Positions 1 through 8,567 of a DNA stretch of 15,041 nucleotides are shown piece after piece (within the stretch, counting starts at the first letter, position 1; each line of letters starts with the position of its first letter). The notes below the pieces were generated by a model. The model saw only the letters and a list, made by a program, of their open reading frames with translations. It had not been told where the DNA came from and made no database searches. This DNA is from Verrucomicrobia bacterium UBA1263 (lineage in GTDB: Bacteria; Verrucomicrobiota; Verrucomicrobiia; Limisphaerales; UBA1412): NCBI GenBank assembly GCA_002308515.1, contig DBVN01000047.1, positions 7,500-22,540 of the forward strand, in the 5' to 3' direction. The position numbers were made by a program, and so were the translations under genes.

Positions 1-1724
1 GCTGGACACGTCCCGCCATTACGGACGCGACGGACTGCGTTCTTTCCGATACGATGGGAGCCGCTTACCAGGCCGGTCTGCACCGTCTGACCCTGCCGCC
101 TTTTGATAAGGATTTTCTGCTGGCGGACATCAATTTCAACCAGAAACGCTGGTTCACTAACTTCAGCGGAGATATTTCCGGACGCTTCACGGAAGTGGCC
201 TCCGAGGTCTCCAAAGCGGATCAGCCCTGGCCGGAAGTGCTTCCTTCCCTGCTGGACGCGATCCCTCAATACCAAAAAGAGGACGGTCACTTTGGTGTGC
301 CAATAGACTGGTCCAAGCCGATAGACTTTGACCCGACCACGGATCAAACCGTGATGATGCCCACGCTCTGGGGCAACGGCCGTCTGCTGCTGGGACTGAC
401 CGCGGCCGCCCGCAAATTCGACCGCCCGGAGATACTGGAGGCCGCCAAAAAACTGGGCGATTTCTATGTGGATACCGTCTATCCGCGCTTTTGCGATCCG
501 AACAAGATGGACGAGTACAAGACCGAGGGCCAGTATGCCTCCGCCTACGTCACCTGTGTGTTCGAGGGAATGGAAGGTCTGCTGAATCTGTACTATCTGA
601 CAAATGACAAACGCTATCTGGAGACCGCCTGCAAGATGGCCGATTTCCATGAGCCGTTCGATACCCTGCCGGTGGGACACTCTCACGGCAGTCTGAGCCA
701 GACCAGTATGCTGGTGCGTCTGTATGATGCCACCGGCAAGACCGAATATCTGGACCGCGCCGTCAAGCGCTGGGACGCGGCCGTCAGCGGCGGTTATGTG
801 AACCCGGCCGGCAGTGTGCTGGAGAAATTCTATGTGACCGGATTCAACCGGGACGAAGGCTGCTCCGAAGGCGACTGGCTGCGGCTGAACCTGCTGCTGT
901 GGGCCGATACCGGCGAGAACAAATATCTGGACATGGCCGAACGTCTGCTCTGGAACGGCATCATGGCCAATCAATGGGACACCGGCGGCTTTGGTCACCG
1001 CTTTATGGGCGTGGACGACCAGGGCGCGTTCGCCTATCATAAGTACTCACAGGAATCCCTCTGGTGCTGCTCCTTCCATCTGGCCTGGGCAGAATATAAG
1101 ATGCTCTCCTATCTGGCTCCGGCCTCTGACCGGGGTATCTGCTACAACTTCCCGCTGAGCTTCGAGACCACCGCCGAATTCAAAGGCGGCAGCTGGAATA
1201 TCCAGTCCAAAGCCGTTGCCGACAAACAGGGTAACAAAGAATACATCACCGCGACCGTGACCCTGACCGGCACACCCTGGAGATCCATCCCGACCCTGAA
1301 CGTCCGCGTTCCCGAATGGGCCGACTCCCTGGAAGTAACTGCCCTGCGTGGAGATAAGAATGTGGAATTCCAAAAAGTAGTGACCAACAACGGTCAGACG
1401 GCAAGCCTCTCCACAAAGGGACTGGCCGGCAAAAGCGGAGTGACCTACGTCCTGAAATTCGGCGCGGCTCCCTACCTGGAAGACCGCCGTTTCCATCGTG
1501 TTGACACAGAACAGGCTCTGCCCAAAGGTGAAAACAAGATCAACGGTGTCGTCATCCGACAGGGACCTTTCGTCTATATGAACCGGAATTCCGGTGAGAT
1601 CCAGGACATTGCTCTGGACGAGATACAGCTCAAACAGAAAGCGGCTCCCTACTACACCTTTACCAACAAGGACGAACCGCACGCCTTCGTGTTCAACCTC
1701 GTCCTGCCCGAAGCGAAGAAATAA
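1..1724 (+). CDS. GH127/DUF1680-type glycoside hydrolase (probable beta-L-arabinofuranosidase family), 5' end missing
   Basis: The reading frame (first full codon at base 3) is open to the left edge, so the gene probably begins outside the window; the ATG at 54 is internal in my view because family-like sequence continues in front of it. Counting from that ATG, the protein has the family signature QKRWFTNFSGDISGRF at 30-45, a helical barrel rich in YL/W repeats, and a C-terminal beta-rich part from about 360. In the characterised Bifidobacterium enzyme HypBA1, zinc is held by a Glu-x-Cys pair and a Cys-Cys pair, one of these cysteines being the nucleophile. Here E268-G-C270 and C338-C339 (WCCSFH) match that pattern and a similar spacing. 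Such enzymes release L-arabinofuranose or related sugars from plant glycans; the true substrate is not readable. No signal peptide can be judged because the start is missing. A strong terminator follows at 1745-1780. Confidence 0.85.
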   Translation, partial: WTRPAITDATDCVLSDTMGAAYQAGLHRLTLPPFDKDFLLADINFNQKRWFTNFSGDISGRFTEVASEVSKADQPWPEVLPSLLDAIPQYQKEDGHFGVPIDWSKPIDFDPTTDQTVMMPTLWGNGRLLLGLTAAARKFDRPEILEAAKKLGDFYVDTVYPRFCDPNKMDEYKTEGQYASAYVTCVFEGMEGLLNLYYLTNDKRYLETACKMADFHEPFDTLPVGHSHGSLSQTSMLVRLYDATGKTEYLDRAVKRWDAAVSGGYVNPAGSVLEKFYVTGFNRDEGCSEGDWLRLNLLLWADTGENKYLDMAERLLWNGIMANQWDTGGFGHRFMGVDDQGAFAYHKYSQESLWCCSFHLAWAEYKMLSYLAPASDRGICYNFPLSFETTAEFKGGSWNIQSKAVADKQGNKEYITATVTLTGTPWRSIPTLNVRVPEWADSLEVTALRGDKNVEFQKVVTNNGQTASLSTKGLAGKSGVTYVLKFGAAPYLEDRRFHRVDTEQALPKGENKINGVVIRQGPFVYMNRNSGEIQDIALDEIQLKQKAAPYYTFTNKDEPHAFVFNLVLPEAKK

Positions 1725-1744
1725 CCTCTGACCGCTCAACCAAC

Positions 1745-1780
1745 ACAGGGAATGGCCCAACACCATTCCCTGTTTTTTTT
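1745..1780 (+). terminator. Rho-independent terminator of the GH127-type gene
   Basis: An 11-bp perfect stem (ACAGGGAATGG at 1745-1755 with CCATTCCCTGT at 1763-1773) closes a 7-nt loop and runs into an uninterrupted T tract up to 1780. It begins 20 bases after the stop codon of the upstream + strand gene. Confidence 0.88.
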
Positions 1781-1798
1781 GCCCCTGAAAACACTCTG

Positions 1799-1834
1799 GA
1801 AGATATTTTTGCGGCATGTTGCAAAAATATCTTC
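1799..1834 (-). terminator. Perfect 14-bp inverted repeat at the end of the glycosyltransferase gene, possible terminator
   Basis: GAAGATATTTTTGC at 1799-1812 is perfectly complementary to 1821-1834 across an 8-nt loop. The right arm ends in the first base of the TAG stop triplet (1834-1836) of the minus-strand glycosyltransferase. The gene converges on the + strand gene to the left, so a terminator is expected here. There is no clean U tract behind the hairpin on the minus strand (only AT-rich arms), so terminator function is an inference. Confidence 0.5.
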
Positions 1835-2985
1835 TACTTTCGGGATAAGACCTCGTTATAGACCTCCAGATGCTGTGAGGCAATCTGTTTCGGCATAAAA
1901 GTCTGCTGGGCGATCTCTCTGGCCTGTTCGCCTAAGATCCGCAGCAGCTCACTGGAAGAAAGAACTTTGCGCAGCATCGCGCGAAATTCTTCCTCATTTC
2001 CGCTTTCATAGAGCCAGCCGTTCTTCTCCGGATGGATCAAGTCGGGGATGCCGCCGACCCGCGAGCCCAGCACCGGGATGCCGGATGCCATCGCCTCCAG
2101 CACGACCATCGGACAGTTATCCTCCAGCGACGGGATCACCAGCAGCGAGCTGTCGGCATAGACTTCCGGGAGTTTTTCGCGGGAAACATGGCCGTGCGCC
2201 TTCACCCAGGGATATTGAGCCAGAAGCGACTCGAATTCCTCCGTGTAATCGGTTCCCGGCACCGTGGCACCATAGAGGTTCAGGGTAAATTCAAACTCTT
2301 CCCGCAAAGGAGCCAGCGCCCGGATCAGCGCATTCTGGTTCTTGTGATGGCAGATCGTCCCCACACAAGTCAGCCGCAAACCCTCCGGTCTCCGGGGCTG
2401 AACATCGAAAAAACGCTCCTCGACCGCGTTCGGGATGACCCAAGTCCTGCGCGCCAGATCCTCCACGTTCCAGCGGGTGTAATTGCTCAGGCAGACCACT
2501 CCCGCGACTCTGGGCAGGGTCCACTCCTCCAGTCTGGCCGCTAATCCATAGAAAGATAAGGGCTTTGCCTGATTTAACCTGGCGATCGAGCGCATATTCC
2601 CGTGAACAGTCACCACACAAGGAAAACCGGAACGAGCCCCGGCGTAAGCACAGTAACGCTCTGTGCCCTGCGCGTGAACGATATCCGGCTGAATACGCCG
2701 CAGAGTGGAACGGACCGCGCGGCGGCAGCCAAAGTAAAGTGTCTTCAAATACCCCAGCGGAGAGACCAGCGGCTGATGATAAAATATCTTGCCGCCGTAA
2801 ATCTTCCGCGGAGCTTTGGAAGGTTTTCGGGAACAGCTGACGACATGGATCTCGCATCCTGTCTCCTGAACCAGCTCAGAAAAGCCCCGCAGCAATACAT
2901 CCGGCGCGGGACCAAATACCGGTTCCGGCCGGTCATACCAGCCGAACTCGTCACGATTATCCGGTATCAAAAACGCGATCTTCAT
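1834..2985 (-). CDS. GT4-family glycosyltransferase
   Basis: A 383-residue retaining glycosyltransferase with the GT-B fold. The N-terminal Rossmann half starts with MKIAFLIPDN and contains HAQGTER (104-110) and VTVHGN (125-130). The C-terminal half starts near 203 with LRLTCVGTICHHKN and includes the nucleotide-sugar site PSLEDNCPMVVLEAMASG (285-302). In the usual E-x7-E motif the first acid is Asp289 here, with Glu297 as the second, a variant common in 'PSLEDN' GT4 proteins. It probably adds a sugar to a cell-surface glycan or lipid carrier on the cytoplasmic side; donor and acceptor cannot be told. The start is supported by GGGTG five bases before ATG. It lies 60 bases behind clpC on the same strand and may be read with it. 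No signal peptide or membrane segment is visible. Confidence 0.88.
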   Translation of the reverse strand: MKIAFLIPDNRDEFGWYDRPEPVFGPAPDVLLRGFSELVQETGCEIHVVSCSRKPSKAPRKIYGGKIFYHQPLVSPLGYLKTLYFGCRRAVRSTLRRIQPDIVHAQGTERYCAYAGARSGFPCVVTVHGNMRSIARLNQAKPLSFYGLAARLEEWTLPRVAGVVCLSNYTRWNVEDLARRTWVIPNAVEERFFDVQPRRPEGLRLTCVGTICHHKNQNALIRALAPLREEFEFTLNLYGATVPGTDYTEEFESLLAQYPWVKAHGHVSREKLPEVYADSSLLVIPSLEDNCPMVVLEAMASGIPVLGSRVGGIPDLIHPEKNGWLYESGNEEEFRAMLRKVLSSSELLRILGEQAREIAQQTFMPKQIASQHLEVYNEVLSRK

Positions 2986-3045
2986 ACTTTCACCCGCGCA
3001 AAAAAGCGATCCCCTTCAAAGAGAACCGCTTTCGCGCAAAATCAA

Positions 3046-5631
3046 TTATTTTTCAGAATCCGACTTTCGGTTCGCTTTTAAAGATTGTTCAGGGTGAGGA
3101 TCTTTTGATTCCTTATCCTTGATCGGCGTGGTTTCGATATTGGGCTTCTGCTGGTCCTCCAGAAGTTTTTCCGCCGTATCCTGATAAAAGACCAGACGTT
3201 CTTTATCCACACCGACTTTGACCAGCTCGCCGGGACGGATATGCCCGCGGAGTATCTCTTCAGCCAAAGGATCCTGCACCATTTGTTCCACCGTGCGGCG
3301 CATCGGACGCGCGCCATAGACCGGATTGTAGCCTTTCCGGATGAGCAGATCGCGGGCCTCGTCCTCCAGCTTCAGGGTGATGTCCTTCAGTTCCAGACGG
3401 GAAGCCAGCTTGCTCATCTCCAGATCCAGCACCTGGATCAGATCTTCCTTGTTCAGCGGACGGAAGACCAGTATCTCATCCAAACGGTTGAGGAACTCCG
3501 GCTTGAACACCTTTTTTGCCTCTTCGATCAGGGTCACGCGAAGCTGTTCCGTGGTGGCTTCCTCGCTGGAACTGCCAAAACCGATCGCGCTCTTGCGAGA
3601 GGCTTCGGCACCCACGTTGGAGGTCAGCAGGATGATCGTATTGCGGAAATCAACGGTGTGTCCCATCGAATCGGTCAGCTTGCCTTCTTCCAATATCTGC
3701 AGGAGGATATTCCACACATCCGGGTGAGCCTTTTCGATCTCGTCGAAAAGCACCACACTGTACGGACGGCGGCGCACCTTTTCGGTCAGCTGTCCGCCTT
3801 CATCATATCCCACATAACCCGGAGGCGATCCCACCAGACGGGAGACGGTGAATTTCTCCATGTATTCGCTCATATCCAGCTGGATCAGCGACTTGGCATC
3901 ACCGAACATGGATTCCGCCAGCACATGGCTCAGCAAGGTCTTGCCCACACCGGTCGGCCCCAGGAGCATGAATACTCCGATCGGACGGTTGGGATCTTTC
4001 AGATCCGCTCGGGAACGGCGCAAAGCTTTGCTGATGGAACTGACCGCCGCGGACTGGCCGATGACACGGGCCGAAAGCTCTTTCTCCATCGAGAGCAGGC
4101 GTTTCAGCTCGTCCTTCTCCATGCCACGCAGAGGCACTCCTGTCCATCTGGAAACGACTTGCGTCACATCCGCTTCGTCCACGACCACTTTTTTATGATC
4201 TATCTCGGTGCGCCACTTTTTGCGGGAAGTATCCAGGTCTTCCTTCTTCTGGCGTTCAACATCACGGAAAACGGCAGCATCCTCAAAACGCTGTTCCGCA
4301 ATGGCTTTTTCCTTGTCCTGACGGGCTTTTTCGATCTCTTTCTCCAGATGTTTGAACTCCGGAGGACAGATCTCCGCCGCCATACGGCAGTAGGATCCCG
4401 CCTCGTCTATCACGTCAATAGCCTTGTCCGGCAGGAACCTGGAAGTGATATAGCGGTCGGACAGACGCACTGCCGCGTCAATGGCCGCGTCTGTGATCGT
4501 CGCGCGGTGATGATCTTCATATTTGAAGCGGATGCCGCGCAGAATCTGGATCGTCTCCAAAGTGCTAGGCGGTTCCACCTTCACACTCTGGAAACGGCGT
4601 TCCAGCGCCGCGTCCTTTTCAATGAACTTGCGGTATTCTTCCAGTGTCGTGGCACCCACGCATTGGAACTCGCCGCGGCTCAGAGCCGGTTTGATGATAT
4701 TGGCCACATCCATCGTGCCTTCCGCGGAACCTGCGCCCACGATGGTATGCAGCTCATCAATGAAAATGATGACATTGCCCGATTCGCGTATCTCGTCCAT
4801 CAGGGCTTTGATGCGTTCCTCGAACTGACCGCGGTATTTGGTGCCGGCCAGCATACGCGCCAGATCCAGTCCCACGATCTTCTTCTGACGGAGGATCTCC
4901 GGGACTTCCTCATCGGCGATCTTCTGGGCCAGACCTTCCACGATAGCCGTCTTGCCGACACCGGCTTCACCCAGCAGGACCGGGTTGTTCTTGGTGCGGC
5001 GGCAGAGGATCTGCATCACACGCTGGATCTCATTCTGGCGGCCGATGACCGGATCCAGCTGTTTGGCTCTGGCCATTTCCGTCAGGTCGCGCCCAAAAGC
5101 TTTCAGCGCGGAGGCTTTTTTGCCGCCTCTTCTCAGACCGTTTTCAGCGCCTTCCTCGCTGATGTCGAACATGGAACCTTCTTCCTCTTCCATCTGAACA
5201 CCTAAGCACTGCAAAACCTCTTCCAGGGTGATGTTCAGTTTCTTGAGGACGGCAGCGCCTTCGCCCTGGTCTTCTCTCAGAAGTCCCAGCAGCAGATGCT
5301 CTGTAGCGATCCCATTGAATCCTAAACGCTTGGCCTCATTCGCGGCAAGCCCCAGCACTTTCTTGGCACGGGGCGAGAACGGGAAATTGGCGGGCTTGAG
5401 AGGAACTCCCTTGATCACCGAGTTTTCCACTTCCCCGCGGATCGTTTCCAGGCTCACTCCCAATTTTTCAAAAATCTCTACGGCCACTCCTTCGCCCAGA
5501 GCGACGATACCTAAAAGGATATGCTCCGTTTCAACGGTCTTATGACCTAAACGGGCGGCTTCAATATACGCGAGCTGAAGAGCTTTCTGCGCCCGCTGAG
5601 TAAAATTCATATTGTTATTATTTAATGCCAT
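3046..5631 (-). CDS. clpC: ATP-dependent unfoldase ClpC (AAA+ chaperone of the Clp protease)
   Basis: An 861-residue class I Clp/Hsp100 ATPase. A double Clp-N repeat lies at about 9-150. The first AAA+ ring has Walker A GEAGVGKT (221-228) and Walker B IIFIDE (288-293). A middle region with a UVR-type helical pair (about 430-470, EQRFEDAAVFRD) distinguishes ClpC from ClpA. The second ring has GPTGVGKT (558-565) and VVLFDE (626-631). IGF at 683-685 is the ClpP-docking tripeptide, so it should feed substrates to ClpP, which is not in the window. The tail after about 820 is charged and longer than in Bacillus ClpC. The start is uncertain: ATG at 5631 or, seven codons later, the ATG at 5610 that aligns with the usual ClpC N-terminus; neither has a clear ribosome site. 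It lies 60 bases downstream of mcsB, which marks substrates with phosphoarginine for this machine. Confidence 0.97.
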   Translation of the reverse strand: MALNNNNMNFTQRAQKALQLAYIEAARLGHKTVETEHILLGIVALGEGVAVEIFEKLGVSLETIRGEVENSVIKGVPLKPANFPFSPRAKKVLGLAANEAKRLGFNGIATEHLLLGLLREDQGEGAAVLKKLNITLEEVLQCLGVQMEEEEGSMFDISEEGAENGLRRGGKKASALKAFGRDLTEMARAKQLDPVIGRQNEIQRVMQILCRRTKNNPVLLGEAGVGKTAIVEGLAQKIADEEVPEILRQKKIVGLDLARMLAGTKYRGQFEERIKALMDEIRESGNVIIFIDELHTIVGAGSAEGTMDVANIIKPALSRGEFQCVGATTLEEYRKFIEKDAALERRFQSVKVEPPSTLETIQILRGIRFKYEDHHRATITDAAIDAAVRLSDRYITSRFLPDKAIDVIDEAGSYCRMAAEICPPEFKHLEKEIEKARQDKEKAIAEQRFEDAAVFRDVERQKKEDLDTSRKKWRTEIDHKKVVVDEADVTQVVSRWTGVPLRGMEKDELKRLLSMEKELSARVIGQSAAVSSISKALRRSRADLKDPNRPIGVFMLLGPTGVGKTLLSHVLAESMFGDAKSLIQLDMSEYMEKFTVSRLVGSPPGYVGYDEGGQLTEKVRRRPYSVVLFDEIEKAHPDVWNILLQILEEGKLTDSMGHTVDFRNTIILLTSNVGAEASRKSAIGFGSSSEEATTEQLRVTLIEEAKKVFKPEFLNRLDEILVFRPLNKEDLIQVLDLEMSKLASRLELKDITLKLEDEARDLLIRKGYNPVYGARPMRRTVEQMVQDPLAEEILRGHIRPGELVKVGVDKERLVFYQDTAEKLLEDQQKPNIETTPIKDKESKDPHPEQSLKANRKSDSEK

Positions 5632-5691
5632 TTTTATATTCTGTTCGCACCCTGTTAGTTTGCCTTTGTCAGCGCAAGAGGCGCAAACGAA

Positions 5692-6789
5692 TTATTTTTT
5701 TCCACCTTTGGAAACAACTTTGACCCTGCGCGGGGCACCCAGCAGAGCTGTTTTCTCGCGAAGTATCTCCGCGCGGACTTGATCCCGCTTCTGGTCTTCC
5801 ATTGTTCCTTTCATCATTTGCAGATGTCCCTTTTGGGTGACGAGGAACAGTTCATTAACGATTTCTCTGTCACTGTTCGGGAACATTCCCAGATCCACAC
5901 CCAGCCGTATGAACGAGAGCAGATTCAGGGTTTCCTGAGTCTCGATCATGTAGCAGTTGGACAGGATCCCCCAGGCCCGGCCGACATGGTTGAGCAGGGT
6001 CATTTGCCCTTCCTCTTCCAAAAGAGTCTGACGGGCATTCGCTTCGTTGATGACCACCTGGCGGATGACTTTCTCCAGACGTGTCACGATGGCATCTTCG
6101 GTTTCACCCAGTGTTTTCTGGTTCGATGCCTGAAAGAGGTTCCCCAAAGCGTCAGTCCCCTCTCCATAAATTCCCCGGACGGCCAATCCCAGTTTGTTCA
6201 CCGCGCCAATGATCTGACGGATCTGATCTGTCAGCGCCAGCGCCGGCAGATGGATCATCGCGCTGACACGGATGCCCGTGCCCACGTTCGTGGGACAGGC
6301 GGTCAGATAGCCGTATTTGGGATGGAACGCGTATTCAATACTCTGTTCCAGTTCGGTATCCACCTGATCGATGCGTTCCCATGCCTGACGGATCTGGAAG
6401 CCCGGCAGGATCGCCTGCATCCTCAGGTGATCTTCCTCATTGATCATCACCGAGATATTCTCGTCTTTATTGATGACCAGTCCGCTTCCGGCGCCGCGAG
6501 CCGCGTGTTCGCGGCTGATCAGATGGCGCTCTACCAAAGCCGTTTTCTCATCACTGCTGAGATTGCCCATTCCCTCCACAAAGCAGGAATCCATCCCTTT
6601 GAGTTTCAAAACGGCATCCCTTATCTGTTTGAAGACACGGAGACGTTCCGTTTTCTTCGCGTAAGACGGAAAGGAAGCGTGACAAAGGTTCCGGGCCAGC
6701 CGCGCGCGGCTGCTCAGCACGATCGTATCTTCCGGTCCTCTCAGCGAGGCATAACTCTTGGAAGGGATCAAAAACTCAGACAGTGTCAT
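5692..6789 (-). CDS. mcsB: Protein arginine kinase McsB
   Basis: A 365-residue ATP:guanido phosphotransferase-type kinase that phosphorylates arginine side chains of proteins, making them targets for ClpCP. Visible family motifs are SSRARLARN (26-34, nucleotide-binding arginines), INEEDH (116-121, the acidic catalytic strand), TACPTNVGTGIR (163-174, with the reactive-site Cys165) and YGEGTDALGNLFQASNQ (208-224). RDQVRA at 335-340 matches the RDxxRA phosphoarginine-binding motif of the McsB C-terminal domain; metabolite guanidino kinases such as creatine kinase lack that domain, which argues for McsB. The length fits the family. The gene follows mcsA by 29 bases and precedes clpC by 60, the same order as in the Firmicutes ctsR operon. 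The ribosome site is weak (purine-rich AGAAAGAAA). Confidence 0.96.
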   Translation of the reverse strand: MTLSEFLIPSKSYASLRGPEDTIVLSSRARLARNLCHASFPSYAKKTERLRVFKQIRDAVLKLKGMDSCFVEGMGNLSSDEKTALVERHLISREHAARGAGSGLVINKDENISVMINEEDHLRMQAILPGFQIRQAWERIDQVDTELEQSIEYAFHPKYGYLTACPTNVGTGIRVSAMIHLPALALTDQIRQIIGAVNKLGLAVRGIYGEGTDALGNLFQASNQKTLGETEDAIVTRLEKVIRQVVINEANARQTLLEEEGQMTLLNHVGRAWGILSNCYMIETQETLNLLSFIRLGVDLGMFPNSDREIVNELFLVTQKGHLQMMKGTMEDQKRDQVRAEILREKTALLGAPRRVKVVSKGGKK

Positions 6790-6818
6790 TCTTTTTCTTT
6801 CTGTTTTTTCCGGTCAAA

Positions 6819-7538
6819 CTATTTGTCCTGGCTCTCCACACTATCGAACAAAGTCTTTAGAGCCCCCAGAAGGTCTTGACTTTCATCTTTTTGTTTCTTC
6901 TCAGACTCAATCTTTTTCTCCAGTTCCCTGATCTCGTCCCGTATCTTGGCGGCATACTCATAGTTTTCCTCCTCGATGGTCTGCTTCAGGAGAGCTTTTT
7001 TGGACTCACACAGTTTTTCCAGTAATTCCTGATTCTCATAAACGTCGGGGGCTCCGGCTTTCTTCTTGGTGGAAGCCGTTTTGACCGCCGCGCGCCTGCG
7101 TGTCTTTTTGGCAGGGGGCTCTTCGGCAGCGGGTTGTGCCGCACCCACCCCCGGTAAAGGATGATATTTGGGAGTCTTGCCTATATGCTGGGTTCCCCGG
7201 TGCATGTGTTTGAGAGCATTTTCCAGATTCTCCACAAATGTCTTATAGCAAAAAGGACACCCCAGCTTGCCGGTCTTGGACAGATCCTGACTGGTATATC
7301 CGCATTCCGGGCAAACAAGTTCTTCCGTCTGTTTCTTTTTCGGCTTGGGTTCCTCTTTATCCGAACTGATCACATGCGAAAACTTCTTGAGGATCTCCAG
7401 CATCGAGAAACCGGCGGGATCATCCACACCGCACTTCTCCGCGCAGTCGGCGCAAAGATCCAGTTTCCGGATCTTGCCGCCGACTACCTGCGTCAGATGA
7501 ACTGTCGCTTCAGCCTTTTTACAAATTTGACAAAGCAT
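6819..7538 (-). CDS. mcsA: McsA, zinc-finger activator of the arginine kinase McsB
   Basis: I take the ATG at 7538 (239 residues, MLCQICKK) rather than the in-frame GTG at 7553, because AGGTG sits just before it and Bacillus McsA also begins at its first CxxC. Four CxxC pairs are visible: C3/C6, C29/C32, C76/C79 and C94/C97. The C-terminal UVR motif with EENYEYAAKIRDEIRELE is at about 190-208. McsA binds zinc, stimulates McsB and links it to ClpC. The protein is longer than Bacillus McsA (about 185 residues). The extra length lies mostly in a Lys/Arg/Ala-rich linker at about 130-170 (for example KKTRRRAAVKT), probably disordered. It starts the mcsA-mcsB-clpC run, 42 bases after ilvE. No ctsR gene lies upstream. 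Confidence 0.93.
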   Translation of the reverse strand: MLCQICKKAEATVHLTQVVGGKIRKLDLCADCAEKCGVDDPAGFSMLEILKKFSHVISSDKEEPKPKKKQTEELVCPECGYTSQDLSKTGKLGCPFCYKTFVENLENALKHMHRGTQHIGKTPKYHPLPGVGAAQPAAEEPPAKKTRRRAAVKTASTKKKAGAPDVYENQELLEKLCESKKALLKQTIEEENYEYAAKIRDEIRELEKKIESEKKQKDESQDLLGALKTLFDSVESQDK

Positions 7539-7553
7539 ACACCTTTTTGGCAC

Positions 7554-7576
7554 AAGGGGGAAACATATCCCCCCTT
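7554..7576 (-). promoter_or_regulatory. Hairpin between ilvE and mcsA
   Basis: AAGGGGG (7554-7560) pairs with CCCCCTT (7570-7576) around a 9-nt loop in the 42-base gap between the ilvE stop and the mcsA ATG. It has no U tract behind it on the minus strand, so it is more likely an mRNA stability or translation element, or a weak pause, than a full terminator. The mcsA ribosome site follows about ten bases later. Confidence 0.45.
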
Positions 7577-7580
7577 CGCG

Positions 7581-8453
7581 CTATTCAAATATAGGGGTTC
7601 CTGTGCTTCTTGTCAACTTGCGGAACAGATCCAGCAGTTTTTTGAAGCCTTCACCCGGAACACCGGCTCCGATCTCACGACCGTCCACTTTGGTCACAGG
7701 CACCAGTTCGGCCGCGCTGCCGGTCACAAAGCATTCGTCCGCGTTGTACACATCATAGCGGGTCACGTTCGGTTCCACGACCTCGAAGCCGCCTTCTTTG
7801 GCTACCTCGATGACGGAACCACGGGTGATGCCGTAGAGCGCTCCGGCGGAAAGCGGCGGAGTGATCAGCTGTTTACCCTTGATCAGGAAGATGTTGTCAC
7901 CAGTGCATTCAGCCACGTAACCCTGGCTGTTGAGCATGATGGCTTCTTCCACTCCGGCCGTATTGGCTTCGATCTTGGCCAGGATGTTGTTCAAATAGTT
8001 CAGGGACTTGATGGCCGGATTCACCGCGTTGTGATGATTGCGGGTCGTCGGCACGGTCACGATGCTCATTCCCTTGGTGTAGTATTCTTCAGGATAGAGC
8101 TGGATGCCGGCCGCGATGATGATCACCTGCGGGGTGCCGCATTTCTTGGGGCTCAGGCCCAGAGTGCCGATACCGCGGGTCACGACCAGACGGATGTAGC
8201 AGTCTCTCAGGTTGTTGACTTTGCAGGTCTCCACGACGGCCTTGATCATTTCTTCCTGAGTCATCGGGATCGTCAGCGCGATCGCTTTGGCTGAATAATA
8301 CAGACGGGCAACGTGTTCCACCAGTTTGAACACACGGCCGTTGTAAGCGCGAATGCCTTCAAACACACCGTCACCGTAAAGTAAACCATGATCGAACACA
8401 GAAACGACCGCGTTCTGCTCATCTACCATTTTCCCATTCAAATAAATCTTCAT
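7581..8453 (-). CDS. ilvE: Branched-chain-amino-acid aminotransferase
   Basis: A fold-type IV PLP enzyme that interconverts Leu/Ile/Val with their 2-oxo acids. I start it at the ATG at 8453 (290 residues, MKIYLNGK), the usual N-terminus of the short archaeal-type BCAT family. The frame continues upstream to 8672, but that stretch is translated repeat and leader DNA. Motifs are FDHGLLYGDGVFEGIRAYNG (20-39), the PLP lysine K149 in IKSLNYLNN, E182 in VAECTGDNIFL, GITRGSV (208-214) and the terminal RSTGTPIFE. KSLNYLNN and YGDGVFEG favour BCAT over D-amino-acid aminotransferase or ADC lyase. The start has no close ribosome site; a GGAGG lies 24 bases upstream, behind a strong leader hairpin. It heads the co-directional run with mcsA, mcsB and clpC. 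Confidence 0.93.
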   Translation of the reverse strand: MKIYLNGKMVDEQNAVVSVFDHGLLYGDGVFEGIRAYNGRVFKLVEHVARLYYSAKAIALTIPMTQEEMIKAVVETCKVNNLRDCYIRLVVTRGIGTLGLSPKKCGTPQVIIIAAGIQLYPEEYYTKGMSIVTVPTTRNHHNAVNPAIKSLNYLNNILAKIEANTAGVEEAIMLNSQGYVAECTGDNIFLIKGKQLITPPLSAGALYGITRGSVIEVAKEGGFEVVEPNVTRYDVYNADECFVTGSAAELVPVTKVDGREIGAGVPGEGFKKLLDLFRKLTRSTGTPIFE

Positions 8454-8486
8454 AATCAAAATCTTATACCGTGGGAGCCTCCTTTG

Positions 8487-8516
8487 CCCGGAAAGATGTC
8501 CTTGTCTTTCGCCGGG
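8487..8516 (-). promoter_or_regulatory. Stable hairpin in the ilvE leader
   Basis: In the minus-strand RNA, CCCGG-(CG bulge)-AAAGA pairs with TCTTT-CCGGG around an 8-nt loop (CAAGGACA). The hairpin ends 33 bases before the ilvE ATG and is followed at once by AAAGGAGG. It could be an attenuator, a structured 5' UTR or part of an unrecognised riboregulator. I do not recognise a known riboswitch class. Confidence 0.45.
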
Positions 8517-8567
8517 GGGATGACCGTCCCGAACAAGGTATTTTACTGCGGTGTTCCGGAAAATGCC

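Noticed and set aside
2996..3037. Terminator between clpC and the glycosyltransferase gene
   Set aside because: GCGC and AAAGCG arms can pair with GCGC and CGCTTT, but with an internal loop, an 18-base loop and no clean U tract, so I did not list it as a feature.
3241..5205. 654-codon open frame on the + strand opposite clpC
   Set aside because: It is the antisense shadow of the conserved clpC gene. The protein has no recognisable family, and its His/Gln/Arg-rich composition is typical of reverse-complement translation.
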